The position numbers and the translations under genes were made by a program. A model generated the notes under the pieces. The model was given only the letters and a program-made list of their open reading frames with translations. It had not been told where the DNA came from and did not search any database. 64,000 nucleotides of DNA from Dimorphilus gyrociliatus. Lineage: Eukaryota > Annelida > Polychaeta > Dinophilidae. The stretch is from assembly GCA_904063045.1 (NCBI GenBank), contig CAJFCJ010000004.1, positions 370,195-434,194 of the forward strand. The letters run 5' to 3'. This document shows positions 25,359 through 36,414 of this stretch, piece after piece (position 1 is the first letter of the stretch; each line of letters starts with the position of its first letter).

Positions 25359-27096
25359 ATGTTAGCTTACTTATTAAGTAGCGATGTGATTCCAAATGGA
25401 GTTAGAAGCGGCTCCTTAATTATTATATTTATCCTATCCGTATTTTTTGATCGGTCAGTATGGCTGGGAATGGATTACTTGATTTCCTTTATTACCGGTC
25501 TGGCTTTGTTCATCGTTCCACAACATTTGCTGCAATTTCAGGTACTATAATACTTATAACAAGTAAATTATTAAAATATCATATAAATATCATAAAATTC
25601 ATTTGAAAATGTACATCAAGTTTGATAATAAAACTTATTTCTGTAAAAATTACAATAAAAAAAACAGAGCATTAATCAGTTCTCTGTTATATGTTGCACA
25701 GAACAACTCAAAAATCTGGATGTTTACACACTGCTATTGTTTATCTAGAATTTGCAAAACAAAGAATATTCTTTTGAGAATAATCAAAGAGAATATTAAA
25801 ATGAAAAAAAACAACAACTAGAATATTTCTACTAGAATTATTAAATTGTTTTTTATAGCGCCTATCTTTTTTTTAAAACTAGGCCTAATGGGAGAATAAA
25901 AATATTTATAACATTGTTGCCAAAAAACAACAATAATATAGTTTAAATTGATTTATTTCCTTATAGATATTTGGAACATTGGATAGTCATCATTATATCT
26001 TAGCAAGGGCACTTGGTGTAGTCATTCTATCTAATGTCTTGTATTGTTACTTGGTTTCAAACTCGAGGGACGGTACCGTTCATATATCTTATCTAAGTTC
26101 TAAATCAGCGGTAAAAAATATTCTTATTATCTTTTAGCCAATTGAATTATTTATTAATTGTATTATACGTTTTCCTCCTCGCAGAGTCTCTGCTTAATGC
26201 TATTGGCTGGTGCACATGCTGTATATGGGACAAAAGCCACTAGCAAACCCAGGTTAACCGATGAGGTAAATATAAGGCCTAGAAGTAGTGAAGAGTTTTT
26301 GCAATATAATTTTATAAACAGAATATTAACTTTTTTTCCTTTCTCTTGTTCCACAATAGCAATTTCTATCATTTAGTGGTTTGGCTTGTTTACTATCACT
26401 CCTTGGAAATATTTATCATCTAGCCTTATCAAAAGACTACAGTTCTTTTCCAAATTATCATATAAGATTTCATATGCACTTACGACTAGACTTTCTAATT
26501 TCTTGTACAAGAGCTATTGCAATTTATGCATTTCCAATTATGGCAATGAAAGCATTGGTTAGTACAAATCTACAGTTATATTAATAACAATTATAATTGA
26601 AAAAATATAATATTTAAAACAGAATGTCAAGCAAGATGTTGTGTCTCATACTCTACTAAGATTTATTGCCAGCGAAGATATACTAGCTTCCTTAATATCG
26701 CTACAGGCTGGAACATTCTTATACGAACGTGAAAAAACTATAAAAATGTATTGTCGTATTCAGGTAAAGTATTTATTTCATATATTTAAATCAATAGAAT
26801 AAATTTTAATTGATTATTTCTTTATTAAATTTTTCTAGAGCTCTATTACGCAAATATTATTCTTCTCCTACGTCTGCTTCTTCTCCAACTTAAATGTATC
26901 ACATTCTGTGTTTTACTTATATTGCGGTTTAAATATTCTTTTAATTCTGAATGCCGCTTTTTCGTTAACTGAAAGTGCTATGCTTATACACGATTATCGT
27001 TCACCGAGTAAGAATGGAAAAGATGATAATATCGATCATAGTTGGTTCGAAGCAAGAAAGACTCCCGAGAAAGTAACGAAGCAATTGTTCACCTAA
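25359..27096 (+). CDS. Unrecognised multi-pass membrane protein with internal duplication
   Basis: I do not recognise this family. Six exons, 25359-25541, 25967-26110, 26185-26265, 26360-26557, 26623-26763 and 26839-27096, encode 334 residues. All junctions keep frame and five of six exons begin and end in phase 0. The product is mostly hydrophobic, with about eight predicted membrane segments and a soluble charged tail (SPSKNGKDDNIDHSWFEARK). The two halves look related. Each has a (L/M)D(Y/F)LISx segment, a helix with a central proline (FIVPQHL; YAFPIMA), a polar loop with a His (SHHYILARALG; VSHTLLRFIAS) and another helix. The pattern of a Pro-helix followed by an Arg-Gly/Ser helix recalls small DUF4345-like membrane proteins, but that is only an impression. 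It lies 391 bases upstream of NSMCE1 on the same strand. Confidence 0.75.
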
Positions 27097-27486
27097 AAAT
27101 TGAACTTTTATTTTTTTCATCTTTTTATAGGTCTTTCATTATTGATCATAAAATGTGTTGTGCTTATTCTTGTGTTTAGGGTTATAAAGTAGTCTCAAAA
27201 ATTTTTAAGTTACGCTCTTCAGTGTGATGCCAAAAGATTTGTAAGCTTAATATACATATATTTATAGTTTTGTTTCGTAATATCCTTTTTGTTCTATACT
27301 TTTTTTTGGTGTAAATAATAATAATTTTTTTTATAGTTATTACTATTTTTCTAAAAATTTTTATGTAACAAACAGAAAAGAATCAGGAAATTTTTCCTAT
27401 ATCATTTTAGGATTATATATTAATGTTACTCCAAAAACTTTCAAACATTATTTTGGCGCTCTTTACTATTATTAAAATATATTATT
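27097..27486. other. Short intergenic gap
   Basis: The 3' flank of the membrane-protein gene and 5' flank of NSMCE1. A plus-strand ATG at 27229 opens only a few codons before a GTAAGC; it does not connect in frame with the NSMCE1 exons as modelled. Confidence 0.5.
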
Positions 27487-28229
27487 ATGAATCAATATGG
27501 TGTTGCTCACGTACGATTTTTACAAAAAATTATGAGCAAAAGTTTTATGTATGGTTCAGAGGTTAAAGAATATTTTGAAAAGTGCCTAAATGCATCAAGT
27601 TAGCTTAATGATTGCCTATTTTCAACGAGTTCTTTCACATTGATTGCTTCTCTCTTTCAGATATTGAACCACCCGACGATTTAAAAGAGGGTCTTTTTGA
27701 ATTTATCAAGGCTATAAAGTTGAATATTATGAAGTTAAATTACGATATTGAGAGATCTGTCTGTGAAAAGACTGGTAGAAGCTGTTATGTATTCTGTTGT
27801 AAGAAGGAATCTTTCAAAGACACTATCAAGCCAGAACTTCGTCAGTTCCTGACAGCAATTATCAATCAAATAGTGGATAATAATGGCAGATTAGGAAATA
27901 TTGCGATAAGTAACATTGGTAATTCGTTTAATGAGTATAAACTCTCTGCAGGAGAGTGTGATGGACTGTGCAGAGAATTTATAAAATCTGGTTGGCTTAT
28001 TGATGACGATAATTGCGGAGTTGTTCTATCCCCGAGAGCTCTTATAGAACTAAAGGATGATTTGAAAGATAGAAATGTTCCAGATTGTAACGGTTGTAAA
28101 ACAATCTGCGTTTTAGGAGATAGTTGTCAACATTGTGAGACCAAAATGCACTTTAGATGTGCTAAAAAATTATTTGGAGGAGACAATGGTAAATGCCCAA
28201 ATTGTTCTGCAGACTGGATTTTTTCTTAA
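27487..28229 (+). CDS. NSMCE1: Non-SMC element 1 homologue, RING-like subunit of SMC5/6
   Basis: NSE1 is the RING-type ubiquitin ligase subunit of the SMC5/6 complex, acting in the nucleus in recombination repair with MAGE/NSE3 and NSE4. Exons 27487-27598 and 27661-28229 give 226 residues, close to the family's usual size. The N-terminal winged-helix half starts with HVRFLQKIMSKSFM. The C-terminal variant RING has Cys/His ligands in CNGC, then CQHC, MHFRC and CPNC, ending WIFS. The start was set at the first ATG in frame before HVRFLQ. A poly(A) signal is at 28282. Confidence 0.88.
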
Positions 28230-28678
28230 ATATACCTCATATTTCAGTTGCAAAAACACTTGAAAAATTATTCTATCAGTAAATAAACATATATTTCATT
28301 AAACTCATAAAATTTCAAATAATATAATAATTTCACTAATAACTGAAAATTCTTATGGCATACTGAGACAATATCAACTGAAAACAGTTTTTAAAGGCCT
28401 AAAAATATTTAGTACATCTTATCCAACATTCATTAATACTTTTGTACACCACGCCTAGTAATTATAAAGTAACAAAAGCAACAAGAATAAAGGTAATAAC
28501 TGGAAAGAAATATTTTTTTTTTCAGTGAAAAAACAAACAACACCGAAACGGCAAGTTTTATTGACTGAGCACTGAGCGATTTCTGGTTTTCAATTCTAGA
28601 ATTATAAACATAAAGAATATTCTAAAAGGAAAAACAAATATGGAAAAAGGTAATATTTTTGCAACTTAAACAGTTTTT
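28230..28678. other. Gap between convergent NSMCE1 and carrier genes
   Basis: Contains the AATAAA at 28282-28287 for NSMCE1 and presumably the 3' UTR of the carrier on the other strand. Nothing else seen. Confidence 0.55.
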
Positions 28679-29361
28679 TCACTTAAGCATGCCAAAGTTC
28701 ATTCTTAGCTGTTCAAAAAATATGAAAGTTATAATTGTGTGTGGTCCTAGTCTAACAAATGCCGGAACGAAGCCCTTGAAAAAACCACTGGGTCCTGCCT
28801 TTAAGATGTCTTTAGCACAATGTCCAATGCTCTTTAAAAGTATGGACAATAATTAAATAGTATATTTAATAATAAATAAATGGTATTGCCTATTTAAAAT
28901 GAACTTACCGAATATGTTCCTGGTGGGGCATTCATTAATCTAGTTTTCAAAACATCTAATGGCATTGTTAAAAGAGTTGCTATGGCACCCTAAATATTAT
29001 TACAAAACGTAGTTTTTAGCGGTTTTGTTATTATAGATTTATAGCATATTACTTACAGCTGCAAAGCTTGAGGAAAAATGCAAAACTATATTATCCTTGA
29101 ATACTCCAGTCATGAGCAACATCTATTTATTTAAAAAAAATATCAATATATTCATCGATAATAAAGCAATTATAAAAAGAACTGAGATATAATACTAACC
29201 ACTTTAATCTGATCGTAAAATGATAGCTGACCAATAGTGACAAGCACTGCTCTTGAACTTGCCATAGTGGCTCCAGAAAAGAGTTTGGACGCTCCTTCTT
29301 TACTATAAACTTTAAGGAGACCATCAATTGCATGTTTATAGCTGGAAAAAGAATTAATTTA

Positions 29362-29392
<31 letters not shown>

Positions 29393-30030
29393 GGTTATTA
29401 TAGTTTTTCTTACTTTCTTCTTTCGTTGACTGGCAGTTTAACATCATTTTGCATCCTACATTTAAATGAATAAAGGCATTTATCTAATTTATAAATAAAT
29501 GTATTGCTTGAAATTTACCTAACGTTTATCATATCAGCCGGTGTACCAACAAAACCACCAACTGCTCCAGCTACTCCACCTAAGAGTACTTTTTGATAGA
29601 ATGGTACTTCTTTATCCGATCCTAAAATATTATTTTTAACTCCTTCGTAGATAGCAAATCTTGTCATAGAATAGGTCAGCTGATTAAATAGAAAGTATTT
29701 TTAGAAATTTTTTGTTTTTCTAGAAGAATTGTTTTAAAATAATACCTGTCTTAATATTGATGCTGATAGGCCATTATAAAGGGAGAAAAATCCATGATTT
29801 CTAACAACTTTAACAGCCATGCCAGATAATCGTAGATTAGACTTCTGTTGAGTTTGTAGATGAACCTGTCACGCAATCGAACAAAAGAGATAGTATACAG
29901 ACGAACCTTATCAAGCTAATTTTCTTACTTTTAGTAAATCCAAGGGATGTGTACAACATGCTGCACCAGCACTTGCAAATCCACCAAAATACCATCGTCC
30001 AACTCTCTTTTTATCAGTCTGCTCTGACAT
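28679..30030 (-). CDS. SLC25A10: Mitochondrial dicarboxylate carrier
   Basis: An inner-membrane carrier that exchanges malate or succinate for phosphate or sulfate. Exons, 5' to 3': 29929-30030, 29746-29865, 29519-29679, 29414-29455, 29200-29341, 29057-29122, 28909-28989, 28679-28831; 288 residues, almost exactly the vertebrate length. Three tandem repeats with carrier signatures are visible: THPLDLLK in repeat 1, TPADMINVRMQND in repeat 2 and MPLDVLKTRLMNAP in repeat 3. YNGLSASILRQLTYSMTRFAIYE and LFSGATMASSRAVLVTIGQLS are strongly typical of the dicarboxylate carrier rather than the oxoglutarate carrier or UCPs. The exon 4/5 join gives NERRNYKHA. Confidence 0.92.
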
Positions 30031-31025
30031 ATTTCCTTTGGTGAAATCGAAAATGAAAGGCGCGAACGCAAAGTGACCAGTATAAATGCAAAGGCCGGTC
30101 TATATTCAATATCAGCACACGCCACTCTGTTTCGTGCCCTTGTTTTGCAATGTCAATAACGAGTGACCTTGACAGACCTGACTGATCGAAGAATAGAGAT
30201 TGTAGAATATGCTAAATACGCATGCGCCACTTAATGGTTTAGCCAAGAAAAGCGCGGTTGTATGATTCAGTGACACACTATATAATATAATAGATCATCG
30301 AAATTTCAAAAAAACTATAGTTTTAATGATTTCTCAACATGTCTTATCTATAAAACATATGTTTTTTAAATAAACTCTAAAAAATGTCTTATTTATTAGG
30401 GTTTTTTGTCGACATTAACATAATTAAGAACTATATATTATCGCTCATAAAAATTTATCAATACGAAAAACATTGTTGAAATAATTAAAATTTTGTATGG
30501 CGACATTAAACAGATTTAATATCACTTTTAAAGAAAAATATTACTCTAAAATCTTTTTATAGATAATTTTAAAACATTTATTTTTGAAAAGAAGTTGATA
30601 GTTTGTTAATAGTTTCTATTCTTAAATTTTATCAATTGATCAGTTTCACAAATATATATTTTTATTATTATTATTACTTATTATTGTTATTATTATAATT
30701 AGTATATAAATAATATATCTAGTTTTCCCGATTAATAAGTAATCTTAAACTTAAATCTATATATAAAATACTTGTTAATATACATAAAAAATGACTCTCT
30801 GTATTCTAAAATTGTATGTTTCTTACGGTTTTCAAATTTAATTATTTCCTATTGAAATTCTAAAATCGACATCGTTTGACTAACAATGTCTATGCTACTT
30901 GTTTTATAAAGTTTTTTTGTTTTCAGTTGAATAGCTCTTCTACCGTTTTTCAATATGTAAAACATTCTTCCTAGTAATAAACGCCATCTGTCAGTGCCGT
31001 CGTGTTCACTACAATTTGAATTAAA
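30031..31025. other. Gene-free stretch between divergent genes
   Basis: About 1 kb between the ATGs of the dicarboxylate carrier (minus) and the thioredoxin-fold gene (plus). Very AT-rich, no exon-like frame. Both promoters should be here. Confidence 0.5.
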
Positions 31026-32423
31026 ATGTTCAACGGTATATTTTCTGGGCTTTTAATAATTGTCATTGCGCAGTATACAACTGCTAACGATGATATAAAT
31101 TACTCAACAATGATGCCACTTGAACTTAACCTCTTCGTTCAAGACCATGAATATGTTCTTGCTTATTATGGTGAGCGATAGTATATGCTTAACACTTTTA
31201 GTATGCATTTAACTTTATTTATTTATTATAGAGTATAAAAGTAATAATTTCTGTCAATTGAAAATTTTCTTTTTATAGATTAAATTAAATTAAGCAAAAG
31301 TGTGTTTTAGACATTATACTTCTCTTAAAATTAACATGCAACTTTTTAACTGGTCATTTAGGCTAAATTAATTTTTAAAAAATGGTAATATTCTCTAAAG
31401 AAATGTTCTACATGTTGAAATGGATAAGAGTCAATAAAAGTTTTTACAAATCAATTATAAACAACTGTTAAAACAAATTTCTACAAAACACAATTTTGAA
31501 TAAACAGCTCCAACAGATTGCGAAAATTGTGTAGAACAGGAAAAACTTGTTAAAGACATTATTGGTTCATCTTACATATCTACCTTATATGGAGTTAGAA
31601 TTCTAAGTTATCCATCATTCATCAATAAACCGTCGCTTATATTCTTTAGAAAAGCAATGCCCATGATCTATCCCTCACCTATGATAGAGAAAAATGATGT
31701 TATTATATGGCTAGAACAACATAAGAATGTGGTAATGAGGATCTTAACCGATGATAACTTTGAACACCTTACTCAAGCATCAACAGGTGCTACTACAGGA
31801 GATTGGCTAATTAGCTTGTAATAACCATTTAGAAGTTGTAGACATATTAATAACCTACTTAAATTTTCAGTGAAAAGTCCGGTTGTGACCAATTTACTCC
31901 TCTATTGGAGGCTGTCGCCCACCACCTACGTCAGAAAATTAACGTGGCAACAGTAGATTTGACAAGACAATTAGAATTGAGAAAGAGATTCAAGATAGAG
32001 GGTTGTCCTTCAATATATTTGTAAGTTTATACTTGAACATCTATAATCAGCTGTTGTTATTTGTTCAATTTCCCAAAAACAGATTTCGACATGGTAATAT
32101 GTACGAATACTCTTTCAAAGAGTTTACCTTTCAAAGTCTCACCGAATTCGCAGAGAATACCTACAAACATAGTAAAGCCGAGAAAGTTCCAAATCCTCAA
32201 AGTCCCTTGTAAGTTTTTAATGAGATTAAATACAAGACATGTACTAATTGTTTTATATTAATTTTTCAATAGTGATAAACTAGTTGAATATGTCGTTGAT
32301 CGTCTAAAAAAATCAAGAACTCTTTTCTACACTCTAATTAGTATCCCCATTATTATAGTTCTTATCAGTCTTTACATTGTTAGAAAAAGAAGGATTGACC
32401 AAAAGAGATTCAAGCTTCACTAA
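31026..32423 (+). CDS. Thioredoxin-fold type I membrane protein, PDI-like
   Basis: Probably an endoplasmic-reticulum membrane protein of the disulfide isomerase superfamily. Exons 31026-31170, 31508-31817, 31871-32020, 32083-32208 and 32273-32423 encode 293 residues. Signal peptide (MFNGIFSGLLIIVIAQYTTA). A first thioredoxin-like domain (~35-130) has a CENC motif in the place of the active site (YYAPTDCENC). A second one (~140-235) keeps the cis-proline strand (IEGCPSIYLFRHG) but has only a single Cys (KSGCDQF). One membrane helix near the C-terminus (TLFYTLISIPIIIVLISLYIV) and a basic cytoplasmic tail (RKRRIDQKRFKLH) follow. It is too short for a full PDI and I cannot name the orthologue; TMX-type proteins are the nearest idea. 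AATAAA at 32571. Confidence 0.75.
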
Positions 32424-32570
32424 AATAAGGAAATAGACAATTTTCTAAGGAAACTAGTCAATTTAGCAGGAAAGGTAAAAAAGATCAACCTTCCTTTTAT
32501 TGTCTTATCAAGGAATCCGGGACTTCACTTTTTTAAAAGATAATAGCTGAATATTTATTATAGAAAATTG

Positions 32571-32576
32571 AATAAA
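32571..32576 (+). terminator. Poly(A) signal AATAAA of the thioredoxin-fold gene
   Basis: A canonical hexamer 148 bases past the stop codon and 72 bases before the stop of the convergent glycosyltransferase gene. Confidence 0.5.
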
Positions 32577-32647
32577 ATTTTTGTCAAAAAGAAAATTCTT
32601 TTAGTGGGATTCAATATTATTGTTCAATAATCTAAAAAAAACAAAAA

Positions 32648-33970
32648 TTATACATGATTTTTTACAAAGGGTAAATTTTTGTAGAATGAAACATTTAAAT
32701 CAGTTTTCTCTTCATTTCGCTTGTAGAACCACTCTTCCATGCAGCTGAGAGTTAAGGGATCTTGATCTATATCAAATTTGTTTACAAACAATTCGTACCT
32801 ATCTGCTAGTCTATATAAATCCCCTAATCCGATAATGCAGATAAACCTTTGCCATGTTCCGCTGCATTTTTCAACCTTGGTCCACCAAATTTTATATCTG
32901 GAAACAAATGGTTTTAAATCAGGATTACCTTTGTAAGAGCCAGGAACTTTAAGATGAGGAGAATGATTAAGAGATGAGAAATAGTGTTCATCAGGAACTC
33001 TAATGTCAGCCATCCAATACAACAAATCACGAGCGATTTTTGAGTTTAGAACATATCCTATGAATTTTCTAGATACTGCCATATGAGCCGATCCTTTAGT
33101 TATAAGAACTTCGTGCGGTACAGGACCCTTTCGAGAGTTAGTTCTCCACCACTCTGTTCTCCAAGAATATTCGGTCCATGCGATAGGACGTTTGTGGGGG
33201 GTGCCATCAACATCGTTGCCCCCATTGAAAGCATGCAAGATTTTTACCAATTGTTTGTTGGTTTTTAATGGAAAATCTTGTCCTGTTAAATTTATAAGGT
33301 ATTTCCATTTTGTTGTTGAATTGTACAGTTTCTTGAGACACATTAGTTCAGCCTGAACAACAGTTATTTCAGCCCACCGGACAGATATAGGATTTTCAAT
33401 CGTCAAAACGTTTTGAAAGCACTTACCTATTGACTTGATGGCACTTTGCATACTTTCAGATGCTTTGGCGTCAACGTGAATACAATAAACATTGTGAGGG
33501 CGATAAATTGCTCTAAGTAAACGTTCGGTTTGCTCCGCTGACTTATAAACAAGAATTGAATATGCAATAGGGAACTTCTTCTCTTCTTTTGAGGATTTGA
33601 ACTTGTTATAACCTCTGTCCATTTTAAACTTCTTACAATCTTTCGTCATGTCGATATATTCACTGTCAGATATGGCATTAGGTCGGTAGCACCATTTATA
33701 ATCTCTCATCCTTAAGAGTTCCGAAGTTCTTGTCGGAGACTGTGAAAAAAATGCAGTGCAGTCAACTTCGAAAGGAGGATCGTAGATTGAATATCTTTTA
33801 GTCGGGACTCTGGATTTGAATACTGAAGGGCACACAACACTTTCATAATGAGGCTTTGAGAATATCAGAAAAAGGATAGTAAGAGCGATAATAAGTGTAT
33901 AAGAGGATGATAACAAATTAATTGAAAACTTCAGAATCAAGGCGATGAATGACCAAATCTTTTTATTCAT
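32648..33970 (-). CDS. Core-2/I-branching beta-1,6-N-acetylglucosaminyltransferase (GCNT family), intronless
   Basis: A Golgi type II membrane glycosyltransferase that adds GlcNAc in beta-1,6 linkage to O-glycans or poly-lactosamine (GT14). A single uninterrupted frame of 440 residues, the standard family length. Order: short cytosolic tail, membrane anchor (~17-36, INLLSSSYTLIIALTILF), stem, and catalytic domain with FPIAYSILVYKSAEQTERLLRAI, NVYCIHVDAKA, WKYLINLTGQDFPLKTN, TEYSWRTEWW, KGSAHMAVSRKFI and PDEHYFSSL. Acidic residues of the last motif correspond to the catalytic region of C2GnT. Cysteines are spaced as in the family. Which of GCNT1/3/4 it matches, or whether it is an invertebrate-specific branch, cannot be settled by eye. 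Confidence 0.9.
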   Translation of the reverse strand: MNKKIWSFIALILKFSINLLSSSYTLIIALTILFLIFSKPHYESVVCPSVFKSRVPTKRYSIYDPPFEVDCTAFFSQSPTRTSELLRMRDYKWCYRPNAISDSEYIDMTKDCKKFKMDRGYNKFKSSKEEKKFPIAYSILVYKSAEQTERLLRAIYRPHNVYCIHVDAKASESMQSAIKSIGKCFQNVLTIENPISVRWAEITVVQAELMCLKKLYNSTTKWKYLINLTGQDFPLKTNKQLVKILHAFNGGNDVDGTPHKRPIAWTEYSWRTEWWRTNSRKGPVPHEVLITKGSAHMAVSRKFIGYVLNSKIARDLLYWMADIRVPDEHYFSSLNHSPHLKVPGSYKGNPDLKPFVSRYKIWWTKVEKCSGTWQRFICIIGLGDLYRLADRYELFVNKFDIDQDPLTLSCMEEWFYKRNEEKTDLNVSFYKNLPFVKNHV

Positions 33971-34389
33971 CCTAATTTCTTCTTAGCTCATGACAAATTT
34001 CCTCAGCAAACACGGCTAAAATTATTTTAAAAATACCATATCCTAACTAGACAGTAGCTTCCCTCATTTTCGTATTCGAAAGAACTTTATACCACGTAAT
34101 AGCAAATTACCGTTATCGAATGATGAAAACTGTAACAGTTGTATTTAACTCTATTGAGTTTTATTAACAATTCAATAATATTTGGCGAAATAGTTATTTT
34201 ATTCCCAGAACACTATTTATATTGATAGAAAGAAAAACGAAAATTTGACGATTTAAATCAATCACTAAAAAAAATTTCGTAGAATTAATTAATTCACTAA
34301 AGAAGCCTATAGAATGCTATGAATTATAAAATAATATTTTTCTAACAATTTAAAGATGATCCGAGTTATTTCTAGGAGATATATCATAT
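33971..34389. other. Gap between two intronless minus-strand genes
   Basis: About 420 AT-rich bases, no exon-like frame. The promoter of the glycosyltransferase should lie here. Confidence 0.45.
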
Positions 34390-35241
34390 TTATAATTTTG
34401 AAGGGTACGAGGATTCATTATTAAAATATTCAATATTACCCAAAGTAACTAATCTGTCTTTAACCACTATTTCAAAGTAAAAATAGAATTCATTAATTTT
34501 CCAACAGTTTGCAATCAGAACATCTCCAAGTAGACATTCACCCTTATAAGAAATATTTGCCTTTTTTACTTGATTTCTTTCCGGTGAAAGTTTCTTAATA
34601 CACCTTTCCGTTAGATGAATATAAACCATAAAATTTGTATGGTTATTAGCATCTATATCATTATCATCTATGGTATGTTCTGTTATTCCATCGGGCTTTC
34701 CTAGGTTTATTAATTTGACAATTCTATCAGGTAAGCTATGAGACCACCTAGTATAAATCTTTTCTCTTGAGAAGTCTCTGTCAAAAAAATCGGTTATGGG
34801 TTTTCTCTTCTTGGAATCAACCATTACTGATCTACTTGTAAAATACACGATATCTTGACCGTCTAATGTTTTTATGATATATTTTTCCCATGCTGATGAG
34901 GATTTTATATTATGTGTAAGGAAATATCCTCCAAAATTCTCGAATGATTTTTTACTCTTTAGCATCGTATAAAATGCAGGCAGGAAAAGTATTTCGCATT
35001 GTGCTATAAAAAGTAGAGTTTTGCCACTATTCCATCTTAACGCATTTGTAAACCCGTCGGGAACATCAGTCTGGAAGACATCTCCCAAAAACGTTCCAAG
35101 AGTTAATGGAAATGACGAATATTTTCGTAGCAGTTCCATCTTCATCTCTACGTTTTTTACACGAATGGTAACAGGATCTATAACATCATATTTTTTCTTT
35201 AAATATACTTCTAAAATTGATTCGTCTTCAATTAAATTCAT
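34390..35241 (-). CDS. Uncharacterised intronless protein, possible acyl thioesterase-like hot-dog fold
   Basis: A single open frame of 283 residues with ordinary composition and no signal peptide or membrane helix. I do not recognise it with certainty. The segment DDNDIDANNHTNFMVYIHLTERCI (given here as its key residues D-D-x-N-H-x-N-x-x-Y near residue 190) resembles the central helix entry of hot-dog thioesterases of the acyl-ACP/4-hydroxybenzoyl-CoA type, where a D-x-N-x-H-x-N pattern starts the long helix. The region before it (SFPLTLGTFLGDVF...; LRWNSGKTLLFIA...; GGYFLTHNIKSSSAWEKYIIKT) could be a first hot-dog unit. It ends in a predicted beta-rich stretch (FYFYFEIVVKDRLVTLGNIEYF). A cytosolic acyl-CoA thioesterase-like role is an inference only. 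Confidence 0.65.
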   Translation of the reverse strand: MNLIEDESILEVYLKKKYDVIDPVTIRVKNVEMKMELLRKYSSFPLTLGTFLGDVFQTDVPDGFTNALRWNSGKTLLFIAQCEILFLPAFYTMLKSKKSFENFGGYFLTHNIKSSSAWEKYIIKTLDGQDIVYFTSRSVMVDSKKRKPITDFFDRDFSREKIYTRWSHSLPDRIVKLINLGKPDGITEHTIDDNDIDANNHTNFMVYIHLTERCIKKLSPERNQVKKANISYKGECLLGDVLIANCWKINEFYFYFEIVVKDRLVTLGNIEYFNNESSYPSKL

Positions 35242-36414
35242 ATTTTACAAAAGTATTTTCCAAATAGTTCTATTCAAGCAGACGACAGGATTAGAGGTCA
35301 AAATATAAGAAAAAGCAGAGTTTTTTTATAACAGTTTATCAATTGATTTAAACTATTTATTAAAAGATGAATAGATTATTTGTGTACTATAGACTTTTTA
35401 GACGATTTTATACATTATTTTATCAGTTCATTTTTAGCCTTTTACCAACTGTTGTCGGCAAAGTTAAGAAAGAATTGAAATCATATAAGTAAACATATGT
35501 GAAAAGCTAGGTCTCTATTAATAGTTTCATGTTCATGTTTAAGGCTTCTTATAGTTGTGATATGAGTACTGTACACTGTTCATATATTGAGTATTTGCAA
35601 GCTGGTATTAAAAATAAAAATCAGCATTATTTCAATGTTGGTAGATAAATTCATTCTTAATAAGAGTTAAATCTTAATCGACGTATCGTCACATTTACTA
35701 TAGAAATCTTTAGAAGTTTCTGCTAATAAAAGAATTATATTTAACCCTATTTATATCTAAAATTATTCTTTTAATTCATTCTTTTCTTATTTATTTTCTT
35801 CGAAACATTGATTTTCTTTTCAAAAGTCTTCAGCAATAATATCGTCAACAGAAAGTTTTGAACTCGCTAGTATTACGAGATATGCAGATTATTCAAATCA
35901 ATCGATGGCATAAAAAATGTTGTCGATTATAATATATTAAGATTTATATAAATTATATAAAATCTTCTCAAATCATTATTTAAATAAAAGGAAAAAATTT
36001 TTGACTTATCTATTTCTTTGCGAAGAGGAAAAGATTGCTATGAATAGTAGTTATTTTATACATTGGAAGATACCTTCTAAACACTCACCCAAGTCTATTT
36101 ATACCATTAACATCATATATTGATTAAAACATAAAGACCATTGGTCTTTTTTTCCTTGCTTAAAATAGATTAATACTTTTATAAAATGTGGCAAATTAAT
36201 AATTACTTTGATAATCAATCTTGTATAGATTTCTTACAAACTGAATAGGAGACATTATTTTTGTCAAATGTTACCGGAAGTTGTATATATATATATATAT
36301 TTTAAAACTTTATTGAAATACTAAAGGAATAAAGTCAGTGGCATTTAATTATAGATAAATTTTAATTAGCTTGTTAATTAATAGTTAAAAGATTTCATAT
36401 ATTTCTTTGACTGG
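35242..36414. other. Gene-free AT-rich stretch
   Basis: About 1.2 kb with a TA microsatellite at 36283-36301 and, on the minus strand, an AATAAA near 36307 that would serve the gene ending at 36415. No exon-like frame. Confidence 0.5.

Noticed and set aside
27229-27245. ATG followed by GTAAGC as a first exon of NSMCE1
   Set aside because: It would have to splice over the better ATG at 27487, and only a few codons are involved; the family N-terminus is already complete from 27487.
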